NCBI GenBank assembly: GCA_945875065.1
Contig: CAMCJC010000044.1
Location: 1 to 11,925 of the forward strand
From: an uncultured Propionibacteriaceae bacterium
GTDB taxonomy: Bacteria > Actinomycetota > Actinomycetes > Propionibacteriales > Propionibacteriaceae
Direction of reading: 5' to 3'
DNA length: 11,925 bases
Positions 1 through 6,719 of this stretch are shown piece after piece (position 1 is the first letter of the stretch; every line of letters begins with the position of its first letter). The position numbers and the translations under genes are program-made. Below the pieces are notes generated by a model, which was given only the letters and a program-made list of their open reading frames with translations, searched no databases and had not been told where the DNA came from.

Positions 1-281
1 AGCTGCCGACAGCGCCCGCACGGCATGATGCGCTCCCCCAGCTTGTTGCAGCAGGTGAATGCGACCAGCTGGCCACCGCCGGTGGCGTGCAGTTGCGAGA
101 TCAGCCCGCACTCGGCGCACAGGCCAAGGCCATAGGAGGCGTTCTCGACGTTACAACCGGTCACGACACGGCCATCGTCGACGAGCGCGGCCGCCCCGAC
201 CTGGTAGTTGGAGTACGGGGCGTAGGCGCGTACGGCGATCTGCCGGGAGGCCTCCCGCAATGCCTCCCAATCAACGGTCAT
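1..281 (-). CDS. cdd: Cytidine deaminase, 3' end cut by window edge
   Basis: This is a zinc-dependent cytidine/deoxycytidine deaminase (cytosolic pyrimidine salvage, cytidine to uridine plus ammonia). The 93 visible residues cover most of a protein that is usually about 130 residues long; the C-terminus lies outside the window. Visible landmarks are the substrate-binding stretch PYSNYQVGAA (residues 22-31), GCNVENASY (42-50), the catalytic CAE with C55 and E57, and the second zinc motif PCGRCRQ (87-93) with C88 and C91. Three Cys ligands are typical of the small tetrameric enzymes, and CAECGL is the form common in actinobacteria. The ATG at 281 shares one base with the stop codon of the upstream permease gene (TGATG), and GAGAAGG at 289-295 is a fair ribosome-binding site. 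Being last visible in the nucleoside transporter operon fits a role in processing imported cytidine. Identification is very secure. Confidence 0.96.
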   Translation of the reverse strand, partial: MTVDWEALREASRQIAVRAYAPYSNYQVGAAALVDDGRVVTGCNVENASYGLGLCAECGLISQLHATGGGQLVAFTCCNKLGERIMPCGRCRQ

Positions 282-1543
282 CAGTGGGCCTTCTCGAAGT
301 GCGCGCCGTCGGCGGCCGGCGGGCGGACTCGACCGACCAGGCCCGCGACCGCGACGATCGTCGCGATGTAAGGCAGCATCTGGATGAAATCGCTGGGGAT
401 TGGGAGGGACATCAGCTTCGTCGACTGGGCGAAGGCCCGTGTGAAGCCGAAGAACACAGCCATGGCGGCAGCGAGCAGCGGATGCCAGCGCCCCATGATG
501 ACGGCGGCCAGCGCGATGAAACCGTTGCCGGCGGTGATGTTGTTGTCCTGGAACGCCCCGCCGAAACCGACGGTGAAATAGGCGCCTCCGATCCCGGCGA
601 GGAGCCCGCCTAGCATCACCGACTGCGCCTTGATGGACACGACGCGGATGCCGACGGTGTCGGCCGCGTGCGGATGCTCCCCGACCGCGCGGACTCGAAG
701 GCCCCACTTCGTGCGATACAGCAGGAACCAAACGAACGGCACGGCGAAGATCATCAAGTAGGACAGCGGCCGCTGCGTAAACAGGATCGGCCCCACGAAG
801 GGGAGGCTCTCCAGACCGGGGATCGCCACGTCGACCATGGCTGGCACGTTCGTCCAAGCGGCGTGGTCGCGGCTGATGAGCTGCTGGAAGATGAATCCAG
901 TCAGCCCAGTCGCCAGCACGTTGATCACGACGCCAATGATGACGTGGTCCACCAGGTATTTCAGGGTGAACAGGGCCAGCACACCACCCATCAGGAGGCC
1001 CGCGAGGGCCGCCGCAACGAGCGCGGCGAGATATGAGCCGGTCATCGAGAACATGATGGAGGCTGCGAACGCGGCGGTCAGGAATTGGCCCTCGATCGCT
1101 ATGTTCACTACGCCGGCCCGTTCGGAAAGCACGCCAGCGAGCACACCGAACACCAGCGGCGTCGAATAGGCGATAGTCAGGTTCAACTGGCCGGACAGCG
1201 GGAACGGCAGCGACGACGACGCCGCCGCCCACACCGTCGCCCCAACCAGCACGCCGACGCCGGCGGCAAACCCGGCGGCGATGCGCGCCCCCTTCGGGAG
1301 GCGGCCCGAAAGGATCGCAACCCCGCCGGCAAGGACAAGCACAGCGCACCCGAGCAGGACCGGCTGGCCCGGCGCATCGAACGTCGGCAGTTGCACGTCT
1401 GCGAACGCGTCTGACAGGGCGATCTTGCCTGAGGTCTTCGTGGTGATCCCCATGCCCAGCAACAGGACGCCGATGAGGGTCACGAGAACACCGCTGGAGA
1501 TGCGGATGGCACGACGTTCGGGAGATTCGACCTGAGCGCTCAT
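281..1543 (-). CDS. Nucleoside-type ABC transporter permease (NupQ/YufQ-like)
   Basis: This is a 420-residue inner-membrane permease of the BPD_transp_2 family that pairs with BMP-family binding proteins. The family signature LSERAGVVNIAIEGQ lies at residues 139-153. The cytoplasmic loop that contacts the ATPase is around RAVGEHPHAADTVGIR (285-300), and the end of the core carries AGNGFIALAAVIMGRWHP (338-355). Family members such as Bacillus NupQ are nearer 310-320 residues. The extra length here is an N-terminal extension of about 115 residues with three hydrophobic segments near 13-33, 61-80 and 88-108. The start codon overlaps the stop of the preceding permease gene by four bases (ATGA), with a strong AGGAGGTGA site at 1548-1556 inside that gene. 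The product should form a heterodimeric channel with its neighbour. Substrate specificity (nucleosides) is inferred from the family and from the cdd neighbour. Confidence 0.93.
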   Translation of the reverse strand: MSAQVESPERRAIRISSGVLVTLIGVLLLGMGITTKTSGKIALSDAFADVQLPTFDAPGQPVLLGCAVLVLAGGVAILSGRLPKGARIAAGFAAGVGVLVGATVWAAASSSLPFPLSGQLNLTIAYSTPLVFGVLAGVLSERAGVVNIAIEGQFLTAAFAASIMFSMTGSYLAALVAAALAGLLMGGVLALFTLKYLVDHVIIGVVINVLATGLTGFIFQQLISRDHAAWTNVPAMVDVAIPGLESLPFVGPILFTQRPLSYLMIFAVPFVWFLLYRTKWGLRVRAVGEHPHAADTVGIRVVSIKAQSVMLGGLLAGIGGAYFTVGFGGAFQDNNITAGNGFIALAAVIMGRWHPLLAAAMAVFFGFTRAFAQSTKLMSLPIPSDFIQMLPYIATIVAVAGLVGRVRPPAADGAHFEKAH

Positions 1544-2697
1544 GCCGTCACCTCCTTCGCTCGGCGGCCTCGTCGCTCACGCAGGAAGGGCAGCAGCCAC
1601 GCCACGAACGCGGGAGCGGCGACAAACAACACGATCAGGGCCTGGATTAGGTTGGTCAACTGGCGCGGTGTACCGGCCATTAGCTGCATTTCCCGCTGGC
1701 TCGCCTTGAAGGCACCGAACAGCAGGCCGGCCAGCACGACGCCGAGGGGCCGTGAACGCCCAAGAAGGGCGACGGTTAGGGCATCGAAGCCGAGGCTGCC
1801 GATGACAGCCCCAGTCATCTGGGGTGGGAAGCTGTTGGACATCTCGGGTGAGGAGATGACGATGACTCCGCCCAGGCCGGCGAGCGCGCCGGCCAGAGCC
1901 ATTGTGATCATGGTGACGCGGCTGACGGAGGCGCCAGAGACGGCTGCCGCGTCCGGGTTGATCCCGACCGCCTGGAGTTGGAGCCCGAACTTGGTGCGCT
2001 CCAGGAGCCACCAGCAGCCGAAGGCCACGAGCAGCACCAAGCCGAACCCGAGGTTGAGGTGCGAGCCGTCGAGGCGTGGCAGCGTCGCGGACCATTCCAG
2101 GATCGGTGAGATCGGGTCCGCACGGCCGGGGGCGCGCATGAAGGGTTGCAGCATCACGTAGGAGACGGCTCCGGCGGCGATGTTGTTCATCATGATCGTG
2201 AGGATCACCTCGTGGGCCCCGGTGCGGGCCTTGATGAGCCCGACCAGGCCGCCCCACACGGCGCCAAAGATCATCGCGGCGATGAGGATAAGCGGCAGGT
2301 GCACCACCAGGGGCAGCCCTTTGACACTGAACCCAAGGTAGGCGCCGACGACGGCACCTGCGAGGGCCTGGCCTTGCGCACCGATGTTGAACAGCCCGGC
2401 ACGGAACGCCAGCGCTACTCCGAGGCCGGCGGCGATCAGGGGGGTGGCTTCCTTCATTGTCTCGGTTAACTCGACGAACGAGCCGACGGAGCCAACCACC
2501 ATCGCCTGGAACGTGGCGGCGATCTTCGCCCACGAGGCGCTCAAGGCGTCGCTCGGACGGTCGAAGAAGTAGGCAAACTTGGCGGTGATCTCGGTGTCTG
2601 AGAACACCATGATGATCGCCGCGACCAGGAACGCCAGCACTAGAGAAGCGAGCGTGATGACGGCAGAGGTAAGCCAGCTGGGCTTGGCGCGGGTCAT
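1540..2697 (-). CDS. Nucleoside-type ABC transporter permease (NupP/YufP-like)
   Basis: This 385-residue integral membrane protein is the second permease of the nucleoside importer. A first membrane segment lies at about 12-32. The family signature FRAGLFNIGAQGQ is at 98-110, followed by HEVILTIMMNNIA at 162-174, the cytoplasmic coupling region around QAVGINPDAAAVSGAS (242-257), and SLGFDALTVALLGRSRPLGV at 301-320. Length matches the NupP type. The ATG at 2697 overlaps the TGA of the ATPase gene by four bases. A perfect AGGAGGT (2701-2707) lies just upstream, inside the last codons of the ATPase gene, so the two are probably translationally coupled. Its own last codons (K-E-V-T-A) carry the ribosome-binding site for the next permease. 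Family assignment is firm; the transported substrate is inferred. Confidence 0.94.
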   Translation of the reverse strand: MTRAKPSWLTSAVITLASLVLAFLVAAIIMVFSDTEITAKFAYFFDRPSDALSASWAKIAATFQAMVVGSVGSFVELTETMKEATPLIAAGLGVALAFRAGLFNIGAQGQALAGAVVGAYLGFSVKGLPLVVHLPLILIAAMIFGAVWGGLVGLIKARTGAHEVILTIMMNNIAAGAVSYVMLQPFMRAPGRADPISPILEWSATLPRLDGSHLNLGFGLVLLVAFGCWWLLERTKFGLQLQAVGINPDAAAVSGASVSRVTMITMALAGALAGLGGVIVISSPEMSNSFPPQMTGAVIGSLGFDALTVALLGRSRPLGVVLAGLLFGAFKASQREMQLMAGTPRQLTNLIQALIVLFVAAPAFVAWLLPFLRERRGRRAKEVTA

Positions 2698-4220
2698 GAG
2701 ACCTCCTTGGGAGCGGCGCCGACCATCATCAGGCCCAGGACATCGCGCGGGGTATCCGGAGGGACGATGCCGACGATCTGGCCGCGGTACATGACGGCGA
2801 TCTGATCGGCGAGTGACTCGACCTCGTCGAGCTCAGTGGAGATGATCAGCACTGCCGTGCCCTTGTCGCGTTCGGCGACGATGCGCCCGTGCAGGAATTC
2901 GATGGCGCCAACGTCGACGCCGCGGGTGGGTTGGTTCGCCAGCAGTAGGCTGAGGGGGCGAGACAGCTCGCGCGCTAAGACGACCTTCTGCTGGTTACCG
3001 CCCGACAGGGAGCGGGCCGGCTGCTGGGTAGAGGTGACTCGAATGTCGAACTCTTCGACGAGTTGCTCGGCGTTATCGCTGATGCGCCCCAGCTGCAGGT
3101 TCCCGGCCTTGGAGAAGCCATCCAGGTTGTCGAGTACCAGGTTCTGGGCCACCGAGAAGTCACCGACTAGGCCGTCACGGTTGCGGTCCTCGGGCACATA
3201 GCCCAGGCCGGCTGCGAGGGTTCCCGAGGGGCCGACGCGGGTGATGTCGACGCCGTCGAGGGTCACCGTGCCGCCGATAGGGGTCGTGGTTCCCAGCAGA
3301 GCCTCGGCGAGTTCGGTCTGGCCATTGCCCTGAACCCCGGCGATGACGATGATCTCGCCCGAACGGACCGTCAGGTTGAGGTGGTCGACGGCGACCGAGC
3401 CGGTGGGTGTCGCCACCAGCAGGTCCTTGATCACGAGGCGCGCATCGCCGATCTTGGGCTCATCCTTGGAAACCCTGAGCTCGACGGAACGCCCGACCAT
3501 CATCGCCGCGAGCTCGGCCTCCGAGGCGCTTGATTCGGGTTGGCCCACGACCCGGCCACGTCGGATGACGGTGATGTCGTCTGCCACCTCCCGCACCTCG
3601 CGCAGCTTGTGGGTGATGAACACGATGGCGCGCCCCTCGTCGCGGAGGGCACGCATGACGCCCATCAGCTCGTCGATCTCCTGGGGGGTGAGGACGGCCG
3701 TGGGTTCGTCGAAGATGAGGTACTTGGCGTCAAGCGCCAGCGATTTCAGGATCTCGACGCGCTGCTGGATGCCAACTGGCAGGTCTTCGACGAGCGCGTC
3801 GGGATCGACGTCGAGCCGGTACTGTTCAGAGAGTTCTTGGACCTTTAGCCGTGCCTGTCCCAGGTTGAGCAGTCCCAAAGCGCCGGGCTCGTGTCCGAGC
3901 ACCATGTTCTCGGCGACCGTGAACGGCGGGATGAGCATGAAGTGCTGGTGCACCATGCCGATTCCGGCGGCCATCGCCTGCCGGGGATCGCCGAGTTCCA
4001 GCGGTGTCTCGCCAAGCTTGATCTCACCCTCATCCGGGGTAAGTAGCCCGAACAAGATGTTCATGAGCGTCGATTTGCCGGCGCCGTTCTCCCCCAGCAG
4101 GCAGTGGATTCGTCCCGGGACGATGTCGATGCTGATGTCGTCGTTGGCGGTCAGGGTCCCGAAGCGCTTGGTGATTCCGTTCAGGGATAGTACCGGGTAC
4201 TCAGAGGGCGGCGAGGTCAC
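2694..4220 (-). CDS. Nucleoside-type ABC transporter ATPase, two fused nucleotide-binding domains (NupO-like)
   Basis: This 508-residue cytoplasmic ATPase powers the importer. Domain 1 (about 10-245) has Walker A GENGAGKST (43-51), Q-loop near HQHFML (91-96), Walker B YLIFDEPTAVLTP (167-179) and the H-loop histidine H204 in ITHK. Its signature motif is the unusual LPVGIQQR (147-154). Domain 2 (about 262-500) has a Walker A without lysine, AGVQGNGQTE (294-303), an intact signature LSGGNQQK (405-412), a Walker B ending NQPTRG (429-434) where D-E would be expected, and STELDE (461-466) in place of the H-loop. These departures are usual for this subfamily, so they are not signs of decay. The start is GTG at 4220, five bases after AGGAG (4226-4230). 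The gene follows the lipoprotein gene after an 85-base gap holding a hairpin, and overlaps the next permease gene by four bases. Confidence 0.95.
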   Translation of the reverse strand: MTSPPSEYPVLSLNGITKRFGTLTANDDISIDIVPGRIHCLLGENGAGKSTLMNILFGLLTPDEGEIKLGETPLELGDPRQAMAAGIGMVHQHFMLIPPFTVAENMVLGHEPGALGLLNLGQARLKVQELSEQYRLDVDPDALVEDLPVGIQQRVEILKSLALDAKYLIFDEPTAVLTPQEIDELMGVMRALRDEGRAIVFITHKLREVREVADDITVIRRGRVVGQPESSASEAELAAMMVGRSVELRVSKDEPKIGDARLVIKDLLVATPTGSVAVDHLNLTVRSGEIIVIAGVQGNGQTELAEALLGTTTPIGGTVTLDGVDITRVGPSGTLAAGLGYVPEDRNRDGLVGDFSVAQNLVLDNLDGFSKAGNLQLGRISDNAEQLVEEFDIRVTSTQQPARSLSGGNQQKVVLARELSRPLSLLLANQPTRGVDVGAIEFLHGRIVAERDKGTAVLIISTELDEVESLADQIAVMYRGQIVGIVPPDTPRDVLGLMMVGAAPKEVS

Positions 4221-4253
4221 GATTGCTCCTAGAGGTCTGCTGCACGACTCTAG

Positions 4254-4295
4254 CGGCCCGGGAAGTGGTGCCAGAAAGCTCCCCCTCCCGGGCCG
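4254..4295 (-). other. GC-rich intercistronic stem-loop between lipoprotein and ATPase genes
   Basis: CGGCCCGGGA at 4254-4263 and TCCCGGGCCG at 4286-4295 are a perfect 10-base inverted repeat. In the minus-strand transcript the stem can extend to 12 pairs (4284-4295 with 4254-4265, one G-U) around an 18-base loop. No U-run follows, so it is not a standard intrinsic terminator. Its place after a binding-protein gene and before the genes for the membrane complex is where other ABC operons carry hairpins that protect the upstream message or reduce read-through. The structure is seen directly; the role is inferred. Confidence 0.6.
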
Positions 4296-4305
4296 TTGCG
4301 GTGAG

Positions 4306-5418
4306 TTACTTCACGGGCGAGTCGATGGTGATCTTGCCGGCGATGATGTCCGCCTTGATCGTTTCCAGCTCGGCCTTGGTCTCGGCAGAGACTTGCGAGT
4401 CGAAGTCGTGGAACGGCGCCAAGCCGACGCCGCCGTTGGCAAGGTTGCCGACGTAGGGGTCAGCGTTGAAGGTGCCGTCCTGGGCGGCTTTGATCGCATC
4501 GAAGACCGCGACATCCATGCCCTTCTCGATCGAGGTGATGATGACTTCCTTGTACTCGGGAGCCGAGACGTAGCCGTCGGTATCGACCCAGACTGCGTTC
4601 ACCTTGCCGCCGGATTCCTTGGCCGCGGCGAGCGCGCCGAGCCCGGCCGGACCGGCGACGGGCAGGATGATGTCGGCTCCCTGCGAGACGAGGGTGTTGG
4701 TGGTGTTCTTAGCGCCCGCCTGGTCGTCAAAAGCGTTGTCTCCGCCGATGAACTGGCCGTCCTGCGCGGCGCGATCCCAGCCGAGGACCTGCACCTGCTT
4801 ACCCTTGGCCTTGTTGTAGTGCTCAACACCCTGAGCGAAGCCGTCCATGAAGATCGTGACGGTCGGGAACTTGGCGCCGCCGAAGGTGCCGACTTTACCC
4901 GTCTTGGTCATCGACGCGGCGACATAGCCCGCCATGAACGCCGGCTCGGCGGTGTTGAAGATCAGGCCCTTCGCGTTGCTGACGCCTTCGAAGGACTCGT
5001 TGTCGACGATCGCGAACTTGGTGTCGGGGCTCTGTTTAGCCGCCGCCTCAGTGGCCTTGGCAAGCGCGAAGCCGACGGTGATGATGACATTGCACTTCTG
5101 GTCGACGAGAGCGGCGACGTTACCGGCGTACTCGCCCTCAGCCTTCGATTCGAGCTGAGCGGTCTCGATCTTCAGCTCGTCTCTGGCTTTCACGAGACCG
5201 TTGTAGGAGGTCTCGTTGAAGGACTTGTCGTTGAAACCACCGAAGTCGGAAACCATACACGCCTTGAAGCCGCCCGCGGGGGCGTTGCTGGCGGCGGCGG
5301 ACGATGAGCCCGCGGCGGCGGAAGACGAACCGGTGGTTGTGGGGGCCTTAGCGCACCCGGCGAGGGCCAGCGCGCCTGCGGCGGCGAAGGAGGCTAGTTT
5401 GAGGAGGGATTTGGACAC
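4306..5418 (-). CDS. BMP-family nucleoside-binding lipoprotein of ABC transporter
   Basis: This extracytoplasmic substrate-binding lipoprotein (Bmp/PnrA/Med family) captures nucleosides for the ABC importer. I choose the GTG at 5418 (370 residues): GGAG at 5427-5430 is eight bases before it, whereas a GTG nine bases further upstream (5427) would overlap that same GGAG. The product has a signal peptide with lipobox LAGC (residues 19-22, lipidated C22) and then a Ser/Ala-rich linker to about residue 45. Next come the family motif DFGGFNDKSFNE (58-69), ITVGFALA (113-120), GGAKFPTVTIFMDGFAQG (180-197) and WVDTDGYVSAP (277-287). In PnrA structures, Asp and Phe residues in the equivalents of the first motif and the VDTD region hold the ribose and base. 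It is first in the operon, just downstream of a terminator. A ligand other than nucleosides cannot be excluded by sequence alone. Confidence 0.93.
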   Translation of the reverse strand: MSKSLLKLASFAAAGALALAGCAKAPTTTGSSSAAAGSSSAAASNAPAGGFKACMVSDFGGFNDKSFNETSYNGLVKARDELKIETAQLESKAEGEYAGNVAALVDQKCNVIITVGFALAKATEAAAKQSPDTKFAIVDNESFEGVSNAKGLIFNTAEPAFMAGYVAASMTKTGKVGTFGGAKFPTVTIFMDGFAQGVEHYNKAKGKQVQVLGWDRAAQDGQFIGGDNAFDDQAGAKNTTNTLVSQGADIILPVAGPAGLGALAAAKESGGKVNAVWVDTDGYVSAPEYKEVIITSIEKGMDVAVFDAIKAAQDGTFNADPYVGNLANGGVGLAPFHDFDSQVSAETKAELETIKADIIAGKITIDSPVK

Positions 5419-5426
5419 GACGAACA

Positions 5427-5430
5427 CTCC
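5427..5430 (-). promoter_or_regulatory. Ribosome-binding site that decides the lipoprotein gene start
   Basis: GGAG on the minus strand is followed by eight bases and GTG at 5418. A possible upstream GTG at 5427 shares its first base with this GGAG and would have no usable site, so the shorter form is preferred. Confidence 0.6.
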
Positions 5431-5477
5431 AGGGGTCGGCGAGATCGGACGTTCGACGATAGCGCCGCCTGCCCTCT

Positions 5478-5495
5478 AAAAGGCGCCCCCGCACC
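5478..5495 (-). terminator. Probable intrinsic terminator after the kinase-fold gene
   Basis: The minus strand reads GGTGC-GGGG-GCGCC-TTTT: a five-pair stem (one G-U), four-base loop and four T's, ending 10 to 27 bases past the stop codon of the phosphotransferase-like gene. It separates the purU group from the nucleoside transport operon. The promoter of the latter must lie between here and 5431 or further upstream. TATCGT at 5456-5461 is a possible -10, but I see no convincing -35. Confidence 0.55.
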
Positions 5496-5504
5496 GAATC
5501 GTTA

Positions 5505-6719
5505 TCAGGCTGCAACCTGATTGACTAAAGCGATGGCGGATCGCACCATCTTGCGGGTCGTGGACTGCCAAAACTGCTCCTGCCCGCGGAACGGTCCAGT
5601 CGCGAGCGAGATGACGACGGCGGCGGCCCGCAAGCGCAACTCCACCGGGTCGACACGCTTGTCGAACACCGGAACCCAGCGAGTGAGCAGGTCGCGGACC
5701 TTCGCCTCTTGATCCTTGTTCATGCGCTGGATCGTCGACAGGTGCGCGATGAGGCAGGCCAGGTCGTCGGCACGGTTACCGGGGCCGATCGTATCGACGT
5801 CGAGAATGCCTACGAGGCGGCCGTCGGCGACGTGCACCTGGCCCTCGTGAAAGTCCCCGTGGGTGGGCTCGTTGCCATTGGGGATGCCGGCCAGCCCGGT
5901 CTGGATACGCCGGGTTACCTTGTCGAGATCATCACGAACCTCCGGCAGGGCGGTGGAGACGACCTCGGAGTAGTGGGAGACGGCGTCGCTCCACGGCGGG
6001 CGTCGCTCCAGTCGGGCCACGGACAGGGGCATCGAGTCGAGGACCTCGATGAGCTCGGCTGGATCACATGGATCGCCTGGGTCGAAGATCGCCTTGGCGA
6101 GCGGCCGTCCGGGCAGTTCCTCGAGGAACATCAGGTTGTCTTTGGTGGTCAGCGCCACCTTCGGTGATGGCGTCCCGGCGGCCGCCAGTAGGCGATGACG
6201 AGCGAGGGCTTCGTGGAACTGCTGGCCCCGGATCGCCTTGACGTAATAGGTACGCCCCTTGACCCGAAACCGCACGACGGCGCGACGCCGCGGCCGGTAC
6301 CCGATGATCTTTAATTCCAGATCGTCGCCCGCGACCGGCTCTGGCAGCAGCTTGGAGCGGTTGATGAGGTCGGCCAGCTTCATCGGGTAGGCGACCCGAG
6401 TCAGGCCCGGCAGGTCCGGGTCGTTGGGGTAGATCCAGACGGCCACCTCGCGGTTGCCGTCCGCGAAAACTTCCGCGCCCCGATCGGTCCTGGACAACCC
6501 CCCGGTGCGGGCCGAGACTCCTAGGAGCTCGGTGCGCTCCTCGAATGGCCACTTCACGCGTGCCAGGTAGGTCGCGGTGGTCGAGCGGTTGGGGTGGGTA
6601 TCGACGTGTTCCAGGGCCCAGTTGAGGAGCTTTCCGCCGGCATGCTCGACCGCGGCGGAAAGCAGCGGGCCGGCATCTGGCCCGGTCAGAAGTTCGGAGC
6701 CGTCATCCTTCTGGGACAC
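5505..6719 (-). CDS. Aminoglycoside phosphotransferase-fold kinase with extra N-terminal domain, substrate unknown
   Basis: This 404-residue protein has the small-molecule kinase fold of the APH/choline kinase superfamily in its C-terminal two thirds. Visible parts are a probable ATP-binding lysine K161 in YYVKAI, the hinge-like FLEELPGRP (198-206), the catalytic loop THGDFHEGQ (286-294) with D289, and the metal-binding LDVDTIGPGNRADDLA (306-321) with D307/D309. The first 130 or so residues are a separate region not needed for that fold, with a conserved-looking VWIYPNDPDLPGLTRV (94-109). The start is GTG at 6719 with GGAGGTGA just upstream. It lies 17 bases inside the CBS-protein gene, so the two are probably coupled. 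Nothing nearby points to antibiotic resistance; phosphorylation of a metabolite or sugar is equally possible. The fold is confident, the substrate is not known. Confidence 0.85.
   Translation of the reverse strand: MSQKDDGSELLTGPDAGPLLSAAVEHAGGKLLNWALEHVDTHPNRSTTATYLARVKWPFEERTELLGVSARTGGLSRTDRGAEVFADGNREVAVWIYPNDPDLPGLTRVAYPMKLADLINRSKLLPEPVAGDDLELKIIGYRPRRRAVVRFRVKGRTYYVKAIRGQQFHEALARHRLLAAAGTPSPKVALTTKDNLMFLEELPGRPLAKAIFDPGDPCDPAELIEVLDSMPLSVARLERRPPWSDAVSHYSEVVSTALPEVRDDLDKVTRRIQTGLAGIPNGNEPTHGDFHEGQVHVADGRLVGILDVDTIGPGNRADDLACLIAHLSTIQRMNKDQEAKVRDLLTRWVPVFDKRVDPVELRLRAAAVVISLATGPFRGQEQFWQSTTRKMVRSAIALVNQVAA

Noticed and set aside
59..613. Plus-strand frame opposite cdd and the NupQ-like permease
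   Set aside because: Arg-rich product with no domain, antisense to two well-identified genes.
1577..2533. A 318-codon minus-strand frame inside the NupP-like permease gene
   Set aside because: It is a frame-shifted shadow with Arg/Pro/His-rich composition; the overlapping permease frame has clear family motifs and coupled start and stop.
4221..4305. Riboswitch or full terminator in the lipoprotein-ATPase gap
   Set aside because: There is a strong stem but no T-run and no conserved aptamer-like elements that I can recognise; it is kept only as a stem-loop.
3343..5307. A 654-codon open frame on the plus strand, opposite the ATPase and lipoprotein genes
   Set aside because: It is antisense to two genes with unmistakable family motifs, spans their intergenic hairpin, and its predicted product is low-complexity Ser/Arg/Gly/Asp-rich without any recognisable domain. 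This is the usual shadow of GC-rich coding DNA.
5456..5484. Possible promoter for the transporter operon (TATCGT with an upstream T-rich box)
   Set aside because: The -10 is only a partial match and no good -35 stands at the right distance; the upstream T-run belongs to the terminator.
5505..6719. Antibiotic resistance gene
   Set aside because: The APH fold is shared by many metabolic kinases. The extra N-terminal domain and housekeeping neighbours give no support for a resistance role.
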